From positions 16,557,336-16,621,335 of the forward strand of contig NC_080717.1 in the NCBI RefSeq assembly GCF_019097595.1: DNA of 64,000 nt, given 5' to 3'. A program made the translations under genes and the position numbers. This DNA comes from Hemibagrus wyckioides. Taxonomy: Eukaryota; Chordata; Actinopteri; Siluriformes; Bagridae. Under the pieces are notes generated by a model, which saw only the letters and a list, made by a program, of their open reading frames with translations, ran no database searches and was not told the origin of the DNA. This document shows, piece by piece, positions 11,610-24,776 of the stretch; positions within the stretch are counted from its first letter, which is position 1; each line of letters opens with the position of its first letter.

Positions 11610-14600
11610 GCCTGGAAGGCTGCCATTATGTGTGAGTGTGTGCATGAAATGGACTGGCAGGTGGAAGGAAATGGTGGAGGGAGCTGTCGCTTTATATGAA
11701 TCTTGCATATTATTCGTGAAACAAATGGTAAAATGGTTCAAAATGGTCCTTCATTTATTAAAATTATGTCACAGTTTTCTCCACAAAGTAATTGAAAAAA
11801 AATAATCCTACTTAAAACGCCAAATTTGTTTTGGCAAAATTAGTCAGTTAAAACATAGTTATGCCAGATATTTGGTGATAAAATTAATTAAACTTATTGG
11901 CATCAAGCGAAAGACTCGTGAAAGAGTAATAGTGCTGCGGGGAGGGGCTGTGTTCCCAGTGAGGAAGAAAGAGCAGTGCAGGATGAAAGAAGACTGAAAG
12001 ATACATACAAATCATCTCAGGAATACTGTGGTTAAATTATTTATTTAATCTACTTCACTGTGTTAGTCTTATTTTAACATGAAGACAAAATGAAAGTGTT
12101 ATTTCATGTGTGATGGGGACAGTGAGCATTTTATCACCACACTGCTGGTTCAGGTGAAGCAATGTTAACTCAATCATGGCTAGCTAATAATCGCTAGCTA
12201 AACATCTCATGCTACTGTTTATGGAGTAATATTTTGGACCAAACGAGCACACACACACTGTGTAATGTGACAAAATTAATCATTCTAATTGATTAAATTT
12301 GATTAAATAATGATCAGCTGTTCTTGTAGGATTTCCTTCACGTCTTATCTTTTTTATCTGGCTGCTGAAGACATGGTCTGCAAACAGCTTATACACTATA
12401 TTGCCAAAAGTATTCGCTCACCCATCCAAATAATCAGAATCAGGTGTTTCAATCACTTCCATGGCTACAGGTGTATAAAATCAAGCACCTAGGCATGCAG
12501 ACTGTTTTTACAAACATTTGTGAAGGAATGGGTCGCTCTCAGGAGCTCAGTGAATTCCAGCGTGGAACTGTGATAGGATGCCACCTGTGCAACAAATCCA
12601 GTCGTGAAATTTCCTCGCTCCTAAATATTCCACAGTCAACTGTCAGCTGTATTATAAGAACGTGGAAGTGTTTGGGAACGACAGCAACTCAGCCACGAAG
12701 TGGTAGGCCACATAAACTGATGGGGCGGGGTCAGCGGATGCTGAGGCGCATAGTGCGAAGAGGTCACCAACTTTCTGCAGAGTCAATCGCTACAGACCTC
12801 CAAACTTCATGTGGCCTTCAGATTAGCTCAAGAACAGTGTGCAGAGAGCTTCATGGAATGGGTTTCCATGGCCGAGCAGCTGCATCCAAGCCATACGTCA
12901 CCAAGTGCAATGCAAAGCGTCGGATGCAGTGGTGTAAAGCACGCCGCCACTGGACTCTAGAGCAGTGGAGACGCGTTCTCTGGAGTGACGAATCGCGCTT
13001 CTCCATCTGGCAATCTGATGGACGAGTCTGGGTTTGGCGGTTGCCAGGAGAACGGTACTTGTCTGACTGCATTGTGCCAAGTGTAAAGTTTGGTGGAGGG
13101 GGATTATGGTGTGGGGTTGTTTTTCAGGAGCTGGGCTTGGCCCCTTAGTTCCAGTGAAAGGAACTCTGAATGCTTCAGCATACCAAGACATTTTGGACAA
13201 TTCCATGCTCCCAACTTTGTGGGAACAGTTTGGAGCTGGCCCCTTCCTCTTCCAACATGACTGTGCACCAGTGCACAAAGCAAGGTCCATAAAGACATGG
13301 ATGACAGAGTCTGGTGTGGATGAACTTGACTGGCCTGCACAGAGTCCTGACCTCAACCCGATAGAACACCTTTGGGATGAATTAGAGCGGAGACTGAGAG
13401 CCAGGCCTTCTCGTCCAACATCAGTGTGTGACCTCACAAATGCACTTCTGGAAGAATGGTCAAAAATTCCCATAAACACACTCCTAAACCTTGTGGACAG
13501 CCTTCCCAGAAGAGTTGAAGCTGTTATAGCTGCAAAGGGTGGACCGACGTCATATTGAACCCTATGGATTAGGAATGGGATGTCACTTAAGTTCATATGC
13601 GAGTCAAGGCAGGTGAGCAAATACTTTTGGCAATATAGTGTATATGCAAAGTGTCTGCTATACAGAACTCTTATCCCCTCTTGGGTTATCATGTTTTTTT
13701 TATTTTCAGACAGACTGTGCATTTCCTAAACCCTCTAACTTCGATCATTAGCTTTACAGTAAAATCAGGATATAAAGTGTACCTCAGGAACCAGAGTAGA
13801 ACATCATTTAAAGCATGACTACAAAAGTGATTGTAGGCACTCTTTTCCTCTGAAAATATCTCCTGCTCACAGTGTTTTTATGCTTTGTACACCACAAAAA
13901 CAACAGAAGCTGACTTTTTCCTGCCTCTTGGTATTCACAGCAGCCATCAGTAGGGAAAAATCTCAGGAGGATTAAATCTAAAGAAAAAAATATCAAAAAC
14001 TCCAGCGTGTGTCATGAGAGGCCCCAGATTGATATCACAGCAAAACAAGATCAATATCAGATGCTTATTCACAACAAACTATATATTTTTTTCCACTTTT
14101 CTTCAGATATGCAGGTTGGATTGGATGACAGTGCCATGGTTTAATGGTGCAAATATTACTCAATGATAACACATGCCTAAATTTGCAAGAACATAAAGTG
14201 TCTCCCTACGAGACATTGTATATTTATTCAGAAAAAGACAGAAAGCAGCAGTTTATACTATCAGACAGAGTGCTTAACTGGAGCACTGCTAAATGAAAGA
14301 AAAGAAAACAGAACCTGCTTTAAGAGCTTCTGGTTAGTCGTGCGACCCCTAAAGTTTGTCATGAGCAACCCTAAAGAAATGAAAAGAAATCCTTCACAAC
14401 TTCAGTATTGAGTCTCACAGCCTGCCACCCTGGCATTAATTCCACATGCAGCACAGCACACATGAATCCATCTTTATGTTAGAGCTTGAGACAGGGTGCA
14501 TTTTGCCCATTATATTACTTTACCTGCCTGGTAAAAAATATAAGCAGAAAAGGAGGAGACACAAGGACTGGATTGAAGGAGACAGAGAAATAAGAGGAGT

Positions 14601-17600
14601 CAGGTAAGGCTCTCCTAATGCACCCAAGACACAAATCATTCAGGGTGCTCCCATTACTCCACGAAGCACTGAAGCGAGTACATTACCAGTATTAACTCCA
14701 GGGGCTGAAATGATAACAGTGTCTTTGGCGAATATACTATAATAAAGAAGATCAGACAAGTTCAGGCCAGGTGAAACCTATGTGAATTGCATTGCGGCGG
14801 CTACTAATTCCAAAGTCTTTGCACCGCAGTTGATTCCAGTCAAATCAATGACTCCATTTGAAAATAATATCCATGCAAGCTTCAATCTACGATTTTACAT
14901 TCATACTGCATCAGTGGCTGCTTATAACAAGTGGGTTAGAACCATACATGAGCATCTCCAAGGACTCATATAAATTGGATAAATGAATATGGGCCAAGAC
15001 AGATAATGATAATTTGCCACAATCCCAGGGCCATGTGGGAGAGTGGGCTACACAATGCAGAATGAATTTAATTATAAAAGCTAATTAAAAAAAGTGTTCA
15101 CATTTTACCTTGACGTTGATCTTGATGGGAAGAGGAATGCCTTCTTTGAGGTCTTTGGTTTTTTCATTGAAGTCCTTGCAGAACGCACCAATTGGGATCC
15201 CTTGCTAGAATGACAAAAAAAACAGGAAAGAAGACTCTGTAAAAAAAAATTCTGAATAGGTGCAGGAAAAATGATATGATACTGATGAGATAAATTAAGT
15301 CAATTCACTTTCTTGATATATTGCAGGCATCATTAATTTTCTTATAGCAACTGCAACCTCTGATTTGAAGCAGCTGATTAGAATGTAATAACTTGCCTTA
15401 TATAACTTTTCAGTGTTAAATAACTTTTGTAACCTGAAAGGTATAATTTAACAGTTAATGAAAAATATATTGTGATGCATTGGGTGTATTGATCTAATAT
15501 GATATTCATGTCATGATATAGCTGATGTCACCTGCCCCTCAATATAAATTGATACACTGAATATTTCAGACGGTCAGCTTCTGGTGGCTTTCATTTTAGG
15601 AATACCAATTACCCTTTAAGAAAGGCAGCATGGTGAGTGTCAATCATTCAATAACTTATTGGTGCACTGCAAGTGCCTGTGCATGCTTGGATGCCTGTGT
15701 TAGCACATGAGTGGGAGAATGGAGGAGTCCATTTAGCCAAGGGTGAGTGAGTGAGTGAGTGTGCATGTGTGTGTGTGTGAGTGTTTTTAGAATATGGCGG
15801 TCATCACGCCTGTGAGACGTGATAAATGAGATCCTTGTTACTGCTCCCTGCCAGATAGAGAGTGAAATGTACAGCTGACATTAAGTGAGCACTGGCTGCC
15901 ATTTCCCCTGCGTTCCTTCTATTCAACATGGGTGCATTTTCTGTGACACTAATTCACAGGCCACTACTAGTCAGTAATTTAATTACAGGAAATAGAGAGC
16001 TATGCTGACCTTCCCAAAGGCACCATGTTGACTAAGGCTCACTTTTCAATCCTGCTGCCAGATTTAAGATAAAGGTAGGCTCTGAATTTCTGAACCAAAT
16101 CATTTAGGGTCAGCCTGACATGTCAAGAAATGTCAGGCAATCATTAAAAAGCCTGAGCCTGGAAATTCTAGCCCCAATACACACTGGTTCCAAAGCACCT
16201 TTGCTGTGCAAGGTGATTGCAGTTCCATTTACATTTCGAGTTTAGTTGATCTTTTTCAAAATCTAACATTAATATGGATGTTTAGTCCTGTTTAGCAATA
16301 TACATTAATGAATTACTAAAGTTTTCTTTATGCAGTGGTGTCGAGATATGACATAAAATGGGATTCAAAACACTGACCTTATCTTTCAATCAAATACTAA
16401 TAAAACCTATATCAAACAGATAAGAACAAATATCCTTGGACAGGACCACAATAATGCACCTAAGAAGAACTATTTTCAAAGGAAAGATTTATTTGAGGAC
16501 ATTTTTTTTATATGACAAAAGTGCTGCCGTTGCCATGCCAACTCAAAGAAAATACTACCGGTCTGGATGAGTTAAATGCTTTTGGACGCAGGCACCAAGT
16601 AATCTTCCTCATGGCAGATGGCTGGTGTGTTGCATTTGAATTTGGGGGAAAAAAGAAGAGGAAAAAACAACTTGTGCTAATAAAATGCAAAACAAAAGCG
16701 CCCGAATTCAGTCTCCCTGCTGACTTGCTTATTAACAGCAATCTCATGTGAACCATCCTGGCATCCAAGCTAACTCTCATTCAGCTGAAAACAACAGAGC
16801 TGAGTAAACAAGTGGGGTGGGGTGGGGTGGCTGGCAATTAAATACAATTTTTTTCCCTATTAGTTTGTGTTTTCTGGCACAGGCTCATCAGATCTTCCTC
16901 TGGTAAAAAGTCTAGGATTTAAAGCTAATGCTGTCCCACGTCTTTCCATCTGCCTTTTAACTACAAAGCAAAGTAAAACACTGCAGCTGGAAGGTAGTTC
17001 TAACTATAAAATGGATCATCTGCTAGACAAACTGCAGACAGTTTTATAAGAAAGGCACGTGAGTGTCGCTGGAGGGGACTGAGACTAGAGATGTGATATA
17101 AGCAAGAGCATACTAGGGGCACAAGACCAAGTCAAATCGAGTCAAGCAATGGCAGCCATAATGGACGTCTAGATGTTTCATTATCATAAGTGTGGCCACT
17201 ATAAGATTGGAAAACTGTCTAAGTGAAAAGGAGAGTCAGTCTCTTTGGCACTCTTTCTAAAGCTTGGTGTTGGTTCATAGAGATGCCAAGTGTTTAATAC
17301 AAAGGCCACAGAGGTTTCACTTTGATGCTCTGGCCAAATTGACAGTCCAGCCTGCTAAAGCCTAGGGATCTAATCATCCTGATGTCAAGCAGTCCAATTA
17401 AATCCTTTCTTTCCCCCGCCGTGACTGATAAAAGAAGAGTAGTCAGGAGCAAAATGGTTGCTCTACATCACCTTGATGGGAGCATTTAGCTTCCCCTAGA
17501 CAACTTACTCAATACTTCAGAGGGATATTAAAGTTCTTTATCATTTTGAGACTCTCATAATGTATCCTTTATGACAGGAGGTCTTAAAAAAAAAAAAAGA

Positions 17601-20600
17601 TGATTCTTCTCAGTCATGCCTGATAAAATTTATAAAAGTAGATGCTGTCACAGCAAAAGAAGCGATATAAACATTCCACTTTACTGGAAACCATGTTTTC
17701 AAAATGACCTTAAAAATAGTCAAGTGCTCTTAAATATATTATTCCTTCAGTCAAGGTCTCCTCAGCAGGGAAAAAAAACCCTTTAATGAATAACTAATTT
17801 CTGCTCCAATGTTCTAATCAGCACAATTTGACCCCCTAATTATGCCTTTTATTATAAAAGAAGAAAAAATGGTGCTTAAAATGTTTTGCACAAAATAGTA
17901 ATCAAGTTGTTGCCCTCAGTTCTTGTTATTAACAAAACAACAACAACATTTTTCATGTTTTAAAGTTAATGTTGCTTAACCTGATTCTTCACCAAAATAC
18001 TAGACACCAAAAGAACCAAGCCCACCAGAGATGCAGTCTCAAAATTTATAGGTCTTAGTATTTAAAATCTGGCAGATCGTAATAATAGAGTCATTTTATA
18101 AAGGGCGCCAATAATATCTTATGACCCCAAATATCTGTAAATGTGTCCTTCATTCAGCTCCTGTCTGGTCAGTGGAACAGGAGCTTTCAGAAAAAGGTCA
18201 TTTCAGTACAAGTCTGGCAATATGTACTTTCACTGAACTGTCTCGCTGGATTAAACTCAGAATTAAAAATGTAAAAATGTATAAAAAATATTTTTAAAAG
18301 TGTGTTTAATTAGCATGATTTTACACAGAACTTTAACTGGAAACGGAAATAAGACAAAACTGTTATGAGGTTCATTTATCAGTACTGGCTATAAAATAAG
18401 TGACATGATTGAGAATGCTTATATCTACTGATCTGCAGAATGTGGTAGCATTTTGGGGTCACTGACTCCTGATACATTTATTCTGACTTACTATTCACCA
18501 CCTTTCAAAAGAAAGCCTGGCTTTCAGCACCTGGAGTTCACGATTGTAGCTTTTAATGGAACCTGGGAGCCTGGGAACTTGTCATAATGGACACAATTAA
18601 TTGTGCAGAGATTGAAATCTGGGTATTGCTGCCAAGCAGCTACAGTTGGGTCGTGGTTAGCTCTCCTAACACAATAATCCAAAATATATGCAAATCAACA
18701 AAACAATTGTTTCATGAGCATAGAATCAAACACATGACATCCAACCATTGGTCCCCTGATCTAAGCCTCACTGAAACCTGTGGAGTGAGCCGAAGAGAAA
18801 ATTCCCCATAAGAGGACATCTCAATAAGCAGTGATTCTGACTCCTTGCTTCATATTTTTAAATCTCAACATGCATTATAAGCGAAGACTCTTGAACAATT
18901 GAATTACTAAATGCGCTTTCCGGATGAGGGCATATGAAGTTTTCTTATAATACATTTACTTCAATGAAAACTCATATATATAAGCTCTTATATTTTCAGT
19001 GTGCCAATAATTCTGGAGTTGACTGCTGTTTGATGGACAAATTTTCTATGCGGGATGTTTCAGATATTGATGGATAGTTATTACGAGGCTGTATATTTCC
19101 ATGTGTGATATGACATGATCATCAGTGGTGGAATGTACAGTCAGTGCAAACAAATTTTCTCCCTGAGCACATTAAACATTCCAGCCTAACTCAACAAAGA
19201 GCAGTTCTGCGAAGCATAAACACGAGAATTAATGAGCACTGTCCTATGTGAACAGGGACTGATCCTTACAGCTGAATTTTGAACAAGCTGAAGTTTGAAT
19301 AGAGCAGGATACAGAGAGCTGATCAAAATGCAAGTACTGACAAGAATGCAGAGAAATTTGCAGCGAGGTTTCAGTGTTCATTTTTATAAAAGGGTTAATT
19401 GTTTGAAAGGTTCAATTGATCATTACTTTATGGGGCTATATATGTTTTTTGTTTTTTTCTACTAATGGTAACATCACTGCATCCTTCAAAACCAGCATCT
19501 GCTTTGGAAAAACTGGCACTTTAAGGACAAAAAAACCCACTTGAATAACTTAATAAAAAACAACCAAGTTGGCATCAAAACTGTTTTCCATTGTCATTTT
19601 AAGGTTATCCCAAGGCAAATTAGTTTAGCAACTCAATAATGCATCAGGGGACGATGACAAATCAAATCAGATAAATAAACTTTCAAAATCCATTATATCA
19701 TTTAAAATGTTGACAGTTTAAAATTGATTCCTCAGTCTGGTGTTATATTTTTTCCCCTAGCAATAATTGAAAAAAGAAAGAAAGAATTTTTGAGGGCACT
19801 TTCTATAAATGTGATCTGAAATGTACAATGCATAGTTCTGAGTGCATATATTCAGAAACAGAGCAGATAGCTTCAGAATAGGCAGCTTTGTAGTTTTCAG
19901 TGCCTGCTACTTTAGTGAGTCTCACAGAGATATATTAATGGGTCAAGACATTCAGGAAAACGCAGAAGAAACAGGGTTCAGTGTATTAAATGCAATATAC
20001 CTTTGCAGCTTCTTACTGTTGTACTGTTCTGCAGTAAATCTACTGTACCCTTCACTACTACTGTACATTATATCTTTTGAAAAAGACAAGGTAACAAAAG
20101 GTATAGATACAAATGCTATATAAATATATCACAGACACACATTGTATATGAACATGTACAGCAGATCCTTTAAATCTTGTAAGATTTTGTAGGTCAGTAT
20201 GCCAGATTTTTTTGCCCAGCACATTCCACAGATGTTCCTCAAACCATTTTTCAACACGCATTATCCTGCTGGAAGAGGTCACTGCTGTTAGGGAAAACCA
20301 CTGCCATGAAGGGGTGTACTTGATCTGCAACATTGTTTAGGTAGGTGGTATCAACCACACAAATTCTTCTTATAGTCCATTTTAGTGCCATCTCTTCACT
20401 AGGTGAACACCCAACATTACCTGCCGTTTGTGGAGATGCTTTGACCCAGCTGACTAGCCATCACAATTTGCCCCTTGTCAAAGTCACTCAGATCCTTACA
20501 CTTGCACATTTTTCCTGTTGCCAACACATTAACATCGAGAACTGACTGTTCACTTGCTCCCCAATATATCCCACCCCTTGAAAGGTGCCACAGTAATGAG

Positions 20601-22204
20601 AGAATCAATGCTATTCACTTCAACTGTCATTGCTTTTAATGTCATGGCTGATTAGTGTATAATACCCATATAACACCCATATAACTGAGAGAGCTGATGC
20701 ACTCATGAAACATCACATTTAAAAAGCTTGAAAAACAATGTAAATAGTAATTCAAGGTAACACTGATTTTTTTTAATTATATCCCTGACTGAGAGAAGGA
20801 GAGAGCTCAATTAGTATTTGAAATAGTTAGAAGAACAGAGCAGTGTTTAGAGGCTAAATGCTAACAGAGGAAAGTATGGGATTTTATGGTACAATGACCA
20901 AATATGGCAGTTGAGTAATGGGTGAAAGTGCAAGAGTGAAGCAGAAAAAAATGGCCATTTTTAACTTGCAGAAAGATTTATTACAGGGAACATTTAAAAT
21001 GAGTGAGGAACCATGTGTGGAACAGGACACGTACATGAGCATGATGAAGGACTTGTGGCAGGAAAGAGGATTAATTGTGCTATGTATGTAACTATGGGAA
21101 ATTCATCGCCCTGGCAGAGGGTGGCAGGGTATAATCAGGGACAGGGTTAATTAAACTGTGCAATGTGAAACACTCTAATTAATTACCCTGATTCCTGTTT
21201 TCCTAATTTCATTTACTGCAATATCCCTTGTCTTATCACATTCCTCCCTACCGGGGTGGCATGCAGATGATTAACTGTAGACTATTAAGTTCCCTGACTC
21301 CAACACAAGACTTCAAACTTGGAGCAGGAACCCAGCAAACAAGGTTCATGCAATAAAAATCAAAAAGTACATTAGTGAGGACACGATTAAAAATTGAAGT
21401 AAAACATCTGGATGTTTGATACCCTTGATAAAAATGTTAAAATATCTAATATTTTATAAACTGGACATAAAGTGTTCTTTGACAAATACTTGGAAACGAA
21501 ACGAAACGACTACTGAAACGAAACCTTTCGGATCAACCACTGAAACAAATCCTTTTAGACAAAGCACAGGCATGAACTCAGAAACTACTGCCTCAACACA
21601 TCAAAGCTGCAATTGTTTTGGGCTTCCCTTATTTTCATAGGTAGACCATCTGTGTGTAAATGAGGTGTGTGTGTGGTGACAGCTCACTGCTACTGTGTGA
21701 GACAGATGGCCATGGGGTATGTGAGTATGCTGTTGGATTGAGACTTGTTTGCGCTGGAGGACATTTGGGCAGCAACCAGGTCCTCAGCACTCCAGAGTTA
21801 TCCTTCACGTCCTTCTAAACTTCACTGTGCCTGTCAGGGAGGGAAAGTGATGACTGTGCAATGCTGGACATTTGCAACTCCCTCCTTCCCCTTTCTTCAT
21901 GCCCTCATTTTCTCTTTCTCTCTCCTCCTATGCTGAGAGCCACAGAGCTCACTGACCTTCAAAGACACCCATTGGGACTAAAGACAGAAAGCTTGAGTGC
22001 AACTGAGGGGGGGCAGGCCAAAAAAATTGAAGTTGGGTAATAGAAAATCTCTCCGTGAAAATCAGTGAAGCACACAGATGATTGTGACAAGAAAGATGAC
22101 TTGGCCTCCCCTTTCTCTCTCCATGGGTCTGATTAAACCACACACTCAAATGACCCCTGCAACCACAAGAAGATGAGGTGGTAAAGAAAATGGCGCACAC
22201 ACAC

Positions 22205-22241
<37 letters not shown>

Positions 22242-24742
22242 GTCAGGATCATTTGGAATTTATATGTTAAGAAGACAAAAACCTGCATGGCGGGGCACTT
22301 AAAGAGGGTAGGGAACAGATAACAAGATCATGCTCAATTTCTTTCTATGATGCTGTGCAAATTAGATCTGAAAATAAATCACCTCCTCTCATAAATTCAA
22401 CACTATTCAGAGACTGTGAAAAGGTAATACGTTTGACTATCAGTTCATTTCCTAGCTGGTGCAAAAATTAAAAGAACAGAAGGTCAATCACCATCAAATA
22501 TGCCTATGATGAAAGAAATGAATGTTCAAAATAGGACCTAAAACTGCTAGGAACCTGAAAGAGTGAAAGATTAAGCTATGGTAGTAAAAAAAAAAAAAAA
22601 AAAAAAAAAAGAAAGCTGGAGCTTGGCAACATCTCGAGTACTAAAATAATTAGAATATGAAATAATTTATGACTGAAGATCTGGGACCTCTCGTTTCTCA
22701 TGCAGTGGCAGTTACTGTGTCTATGACTGAATTAGTATCAATGTAATTAAACAAACGAAGACAGCTGACTAGTGACTGCCCTCCCCTAACACACTGACAA
22801 TTCAAACATACCCGCCTGCTATTTCGAGTGGCTTGGCCAGAAGTGAAAACGGGAGAGAAAGACGAAACTATATGGGGGAATGGGGGAGGGGAGGGGGGCG
22901 AGTGCACGTAGGCTGCCTACAAATCACACGCCGCAATCATAAACTCGAGCCATGCGCGCGCTTCATTATATTATTTTCCACACGCTAGTAAGCACACCTC
23001 GTCTCGGCTTATCGTGAGAATTAAACTTTTAACATCCGAGCCGCTTGCAGATTTCGATTCTCCAGCACTACTCGTCGACTTTTCCTCCGAATCGAGCCCT
23101 GCACAGAGCACCGAAAGAGCGCGTGAAGCTGGTGAGACTGCGCGCGACAACCTGAAACCGAATCGACAGGCGCTCGCGAGAGGTTTAGGGGAAAAAAACG
23201 GTTTCATGGAAAAGGTCCGTGGACTGTGAGGGGGTGGGGGTGGGGTGTGAGTGGGGGGCAAAGACAGTATAAGAGAAAATCTTCGGATTTTCCACAAACC
23301 TGACCGGAATAGCAGGCGACTTGAGGTTTGACAATGTAGCTATTGAGCTCTTTCGCATAGCCTAAATGGCTTCTTTGGATTTACCGGTATGTGGTGAGAT
23401 TGGGGCGCAGCGACCGAGACATTTTAGCCAAACAACCGAACTATTCCGGACGAATTCGACTGAAAACACGGCATCGGATTCTGTCGATTTAAGGTAAATA
23501 CGAATCTACTGATACACAAGACGCTGAGATGCTTAGTTTGGTAAATAGTCTGCCTCCTCTAAATAATGCAACAAACTTCAGCTCATGTGCCTGAACCGCT
23601 GCTTCATTATCCACACAAACTTTACAATTAAAGTTTATAATGAAAATTCTGAACCTGCCAATAACAGTTATGTACACTTAGAAAAACTACCTAAAAGCAT
23701 GTGTGTTTATTTTAATCTGACCTGTAAAAAAAAAAACAACAAAAAAAAAACACCTGTTCATCCAAATCCTTGCTGATCTCTGTGATGGACACACATCCAG
23801 GTTATAACACTGATATTATTTAAGCAGTCTGATTATATTTGTAATGCTTAACAGTTCAATGTTATTAAGCGAGTACATAGCTGGCGAATATGACCTGGCC
23901 AAATCAACACGACATTGTTATGTTCATGTCACTGAAATGGATACTTGGCTCTGTCCAACAACTGTGGAAACACCTCAGTCTCTCAGTAGTAAGCAGTCCA
24001 TCTGAGACAAGTCTTTTGTACTGAAGGGAAGGCCAACAGGGAATCTGTGCCTGAATAATGCATGCAAGCTCACACTTGCGGACACACGATCACCTGTGTA
24101 CTTTCCACGCCATTACTCATACCCGCCGTAAAACAGGGCACATTGTCTATTGGCACATTGCAAGCCTAGTCACTATTGATGTGCCTGGAGAATTTTCAAC
24201 CAAATGTCTATATTTATATCAAAGTGAATTACAGGTTGAAAGTTGTGTCTGGGGAAAAAAAGGTCTACCTCATCAGACAGACATACCAGGATTTGATTTG
24301 ATAATACAGCGATTATCAGACGTACCATTTCCAACCCTAATCCTCAGACACAGCCGTTTTGAAACCCACATTTCATTTCAGGGCTGAAAGTGTCTACTTT
24401 TAATCAAATATCAGCAATGCAGACTCTCTTTTCATCACACAATGAACCAGGAAGACTAACAATTTCAGGTCATTTACTAAACATTTCCTTCATTTTGTCC
24501 ATTCTATGTATCAATGCATTTAATTTCCACAGTTCCCCAGGACTGAATAAATTTGTCTGTTCCTGTGGATTGATATTCCATGTTTTCATCCTCAGCAGTC
24601 TCATGTGCCTTTTGTCTCTCATTCTGTATCCTGTCACTAACCACCTCACTCATTCCCCGAGACCTATTTATGAACTATCACCATCATGCACTAACATTTT
24701 ATTAGGTCTGTAAAAAGCCAAGGGAATGAATCATTGTCTCTG

Positions 24743-24776
<34 letters not shown>

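Larger units (their letters stand above)
9115..15108 (-). other. mrpl11 intron 2
   Basis: This is a 6-kb phase-0 intron. It carries the (TA)n/(CT)n tract at 11458-11607 and the Tc1 element at 12390-13644. Otherwise it is AT-rich, with short chance open frames only. Confidence 0.8.

Noticed and set aside
11378..11741. Overlapping 85-100 codon frames on both strands
   Set aside because: They are translations of the TA/CT microsatellite.
24058..24713. Two adjoining frames (109 and 107 codons) separated by one stop
   Set aside because: No recognisable motif, no codon bias and no splice structure; likely chance in an intron.
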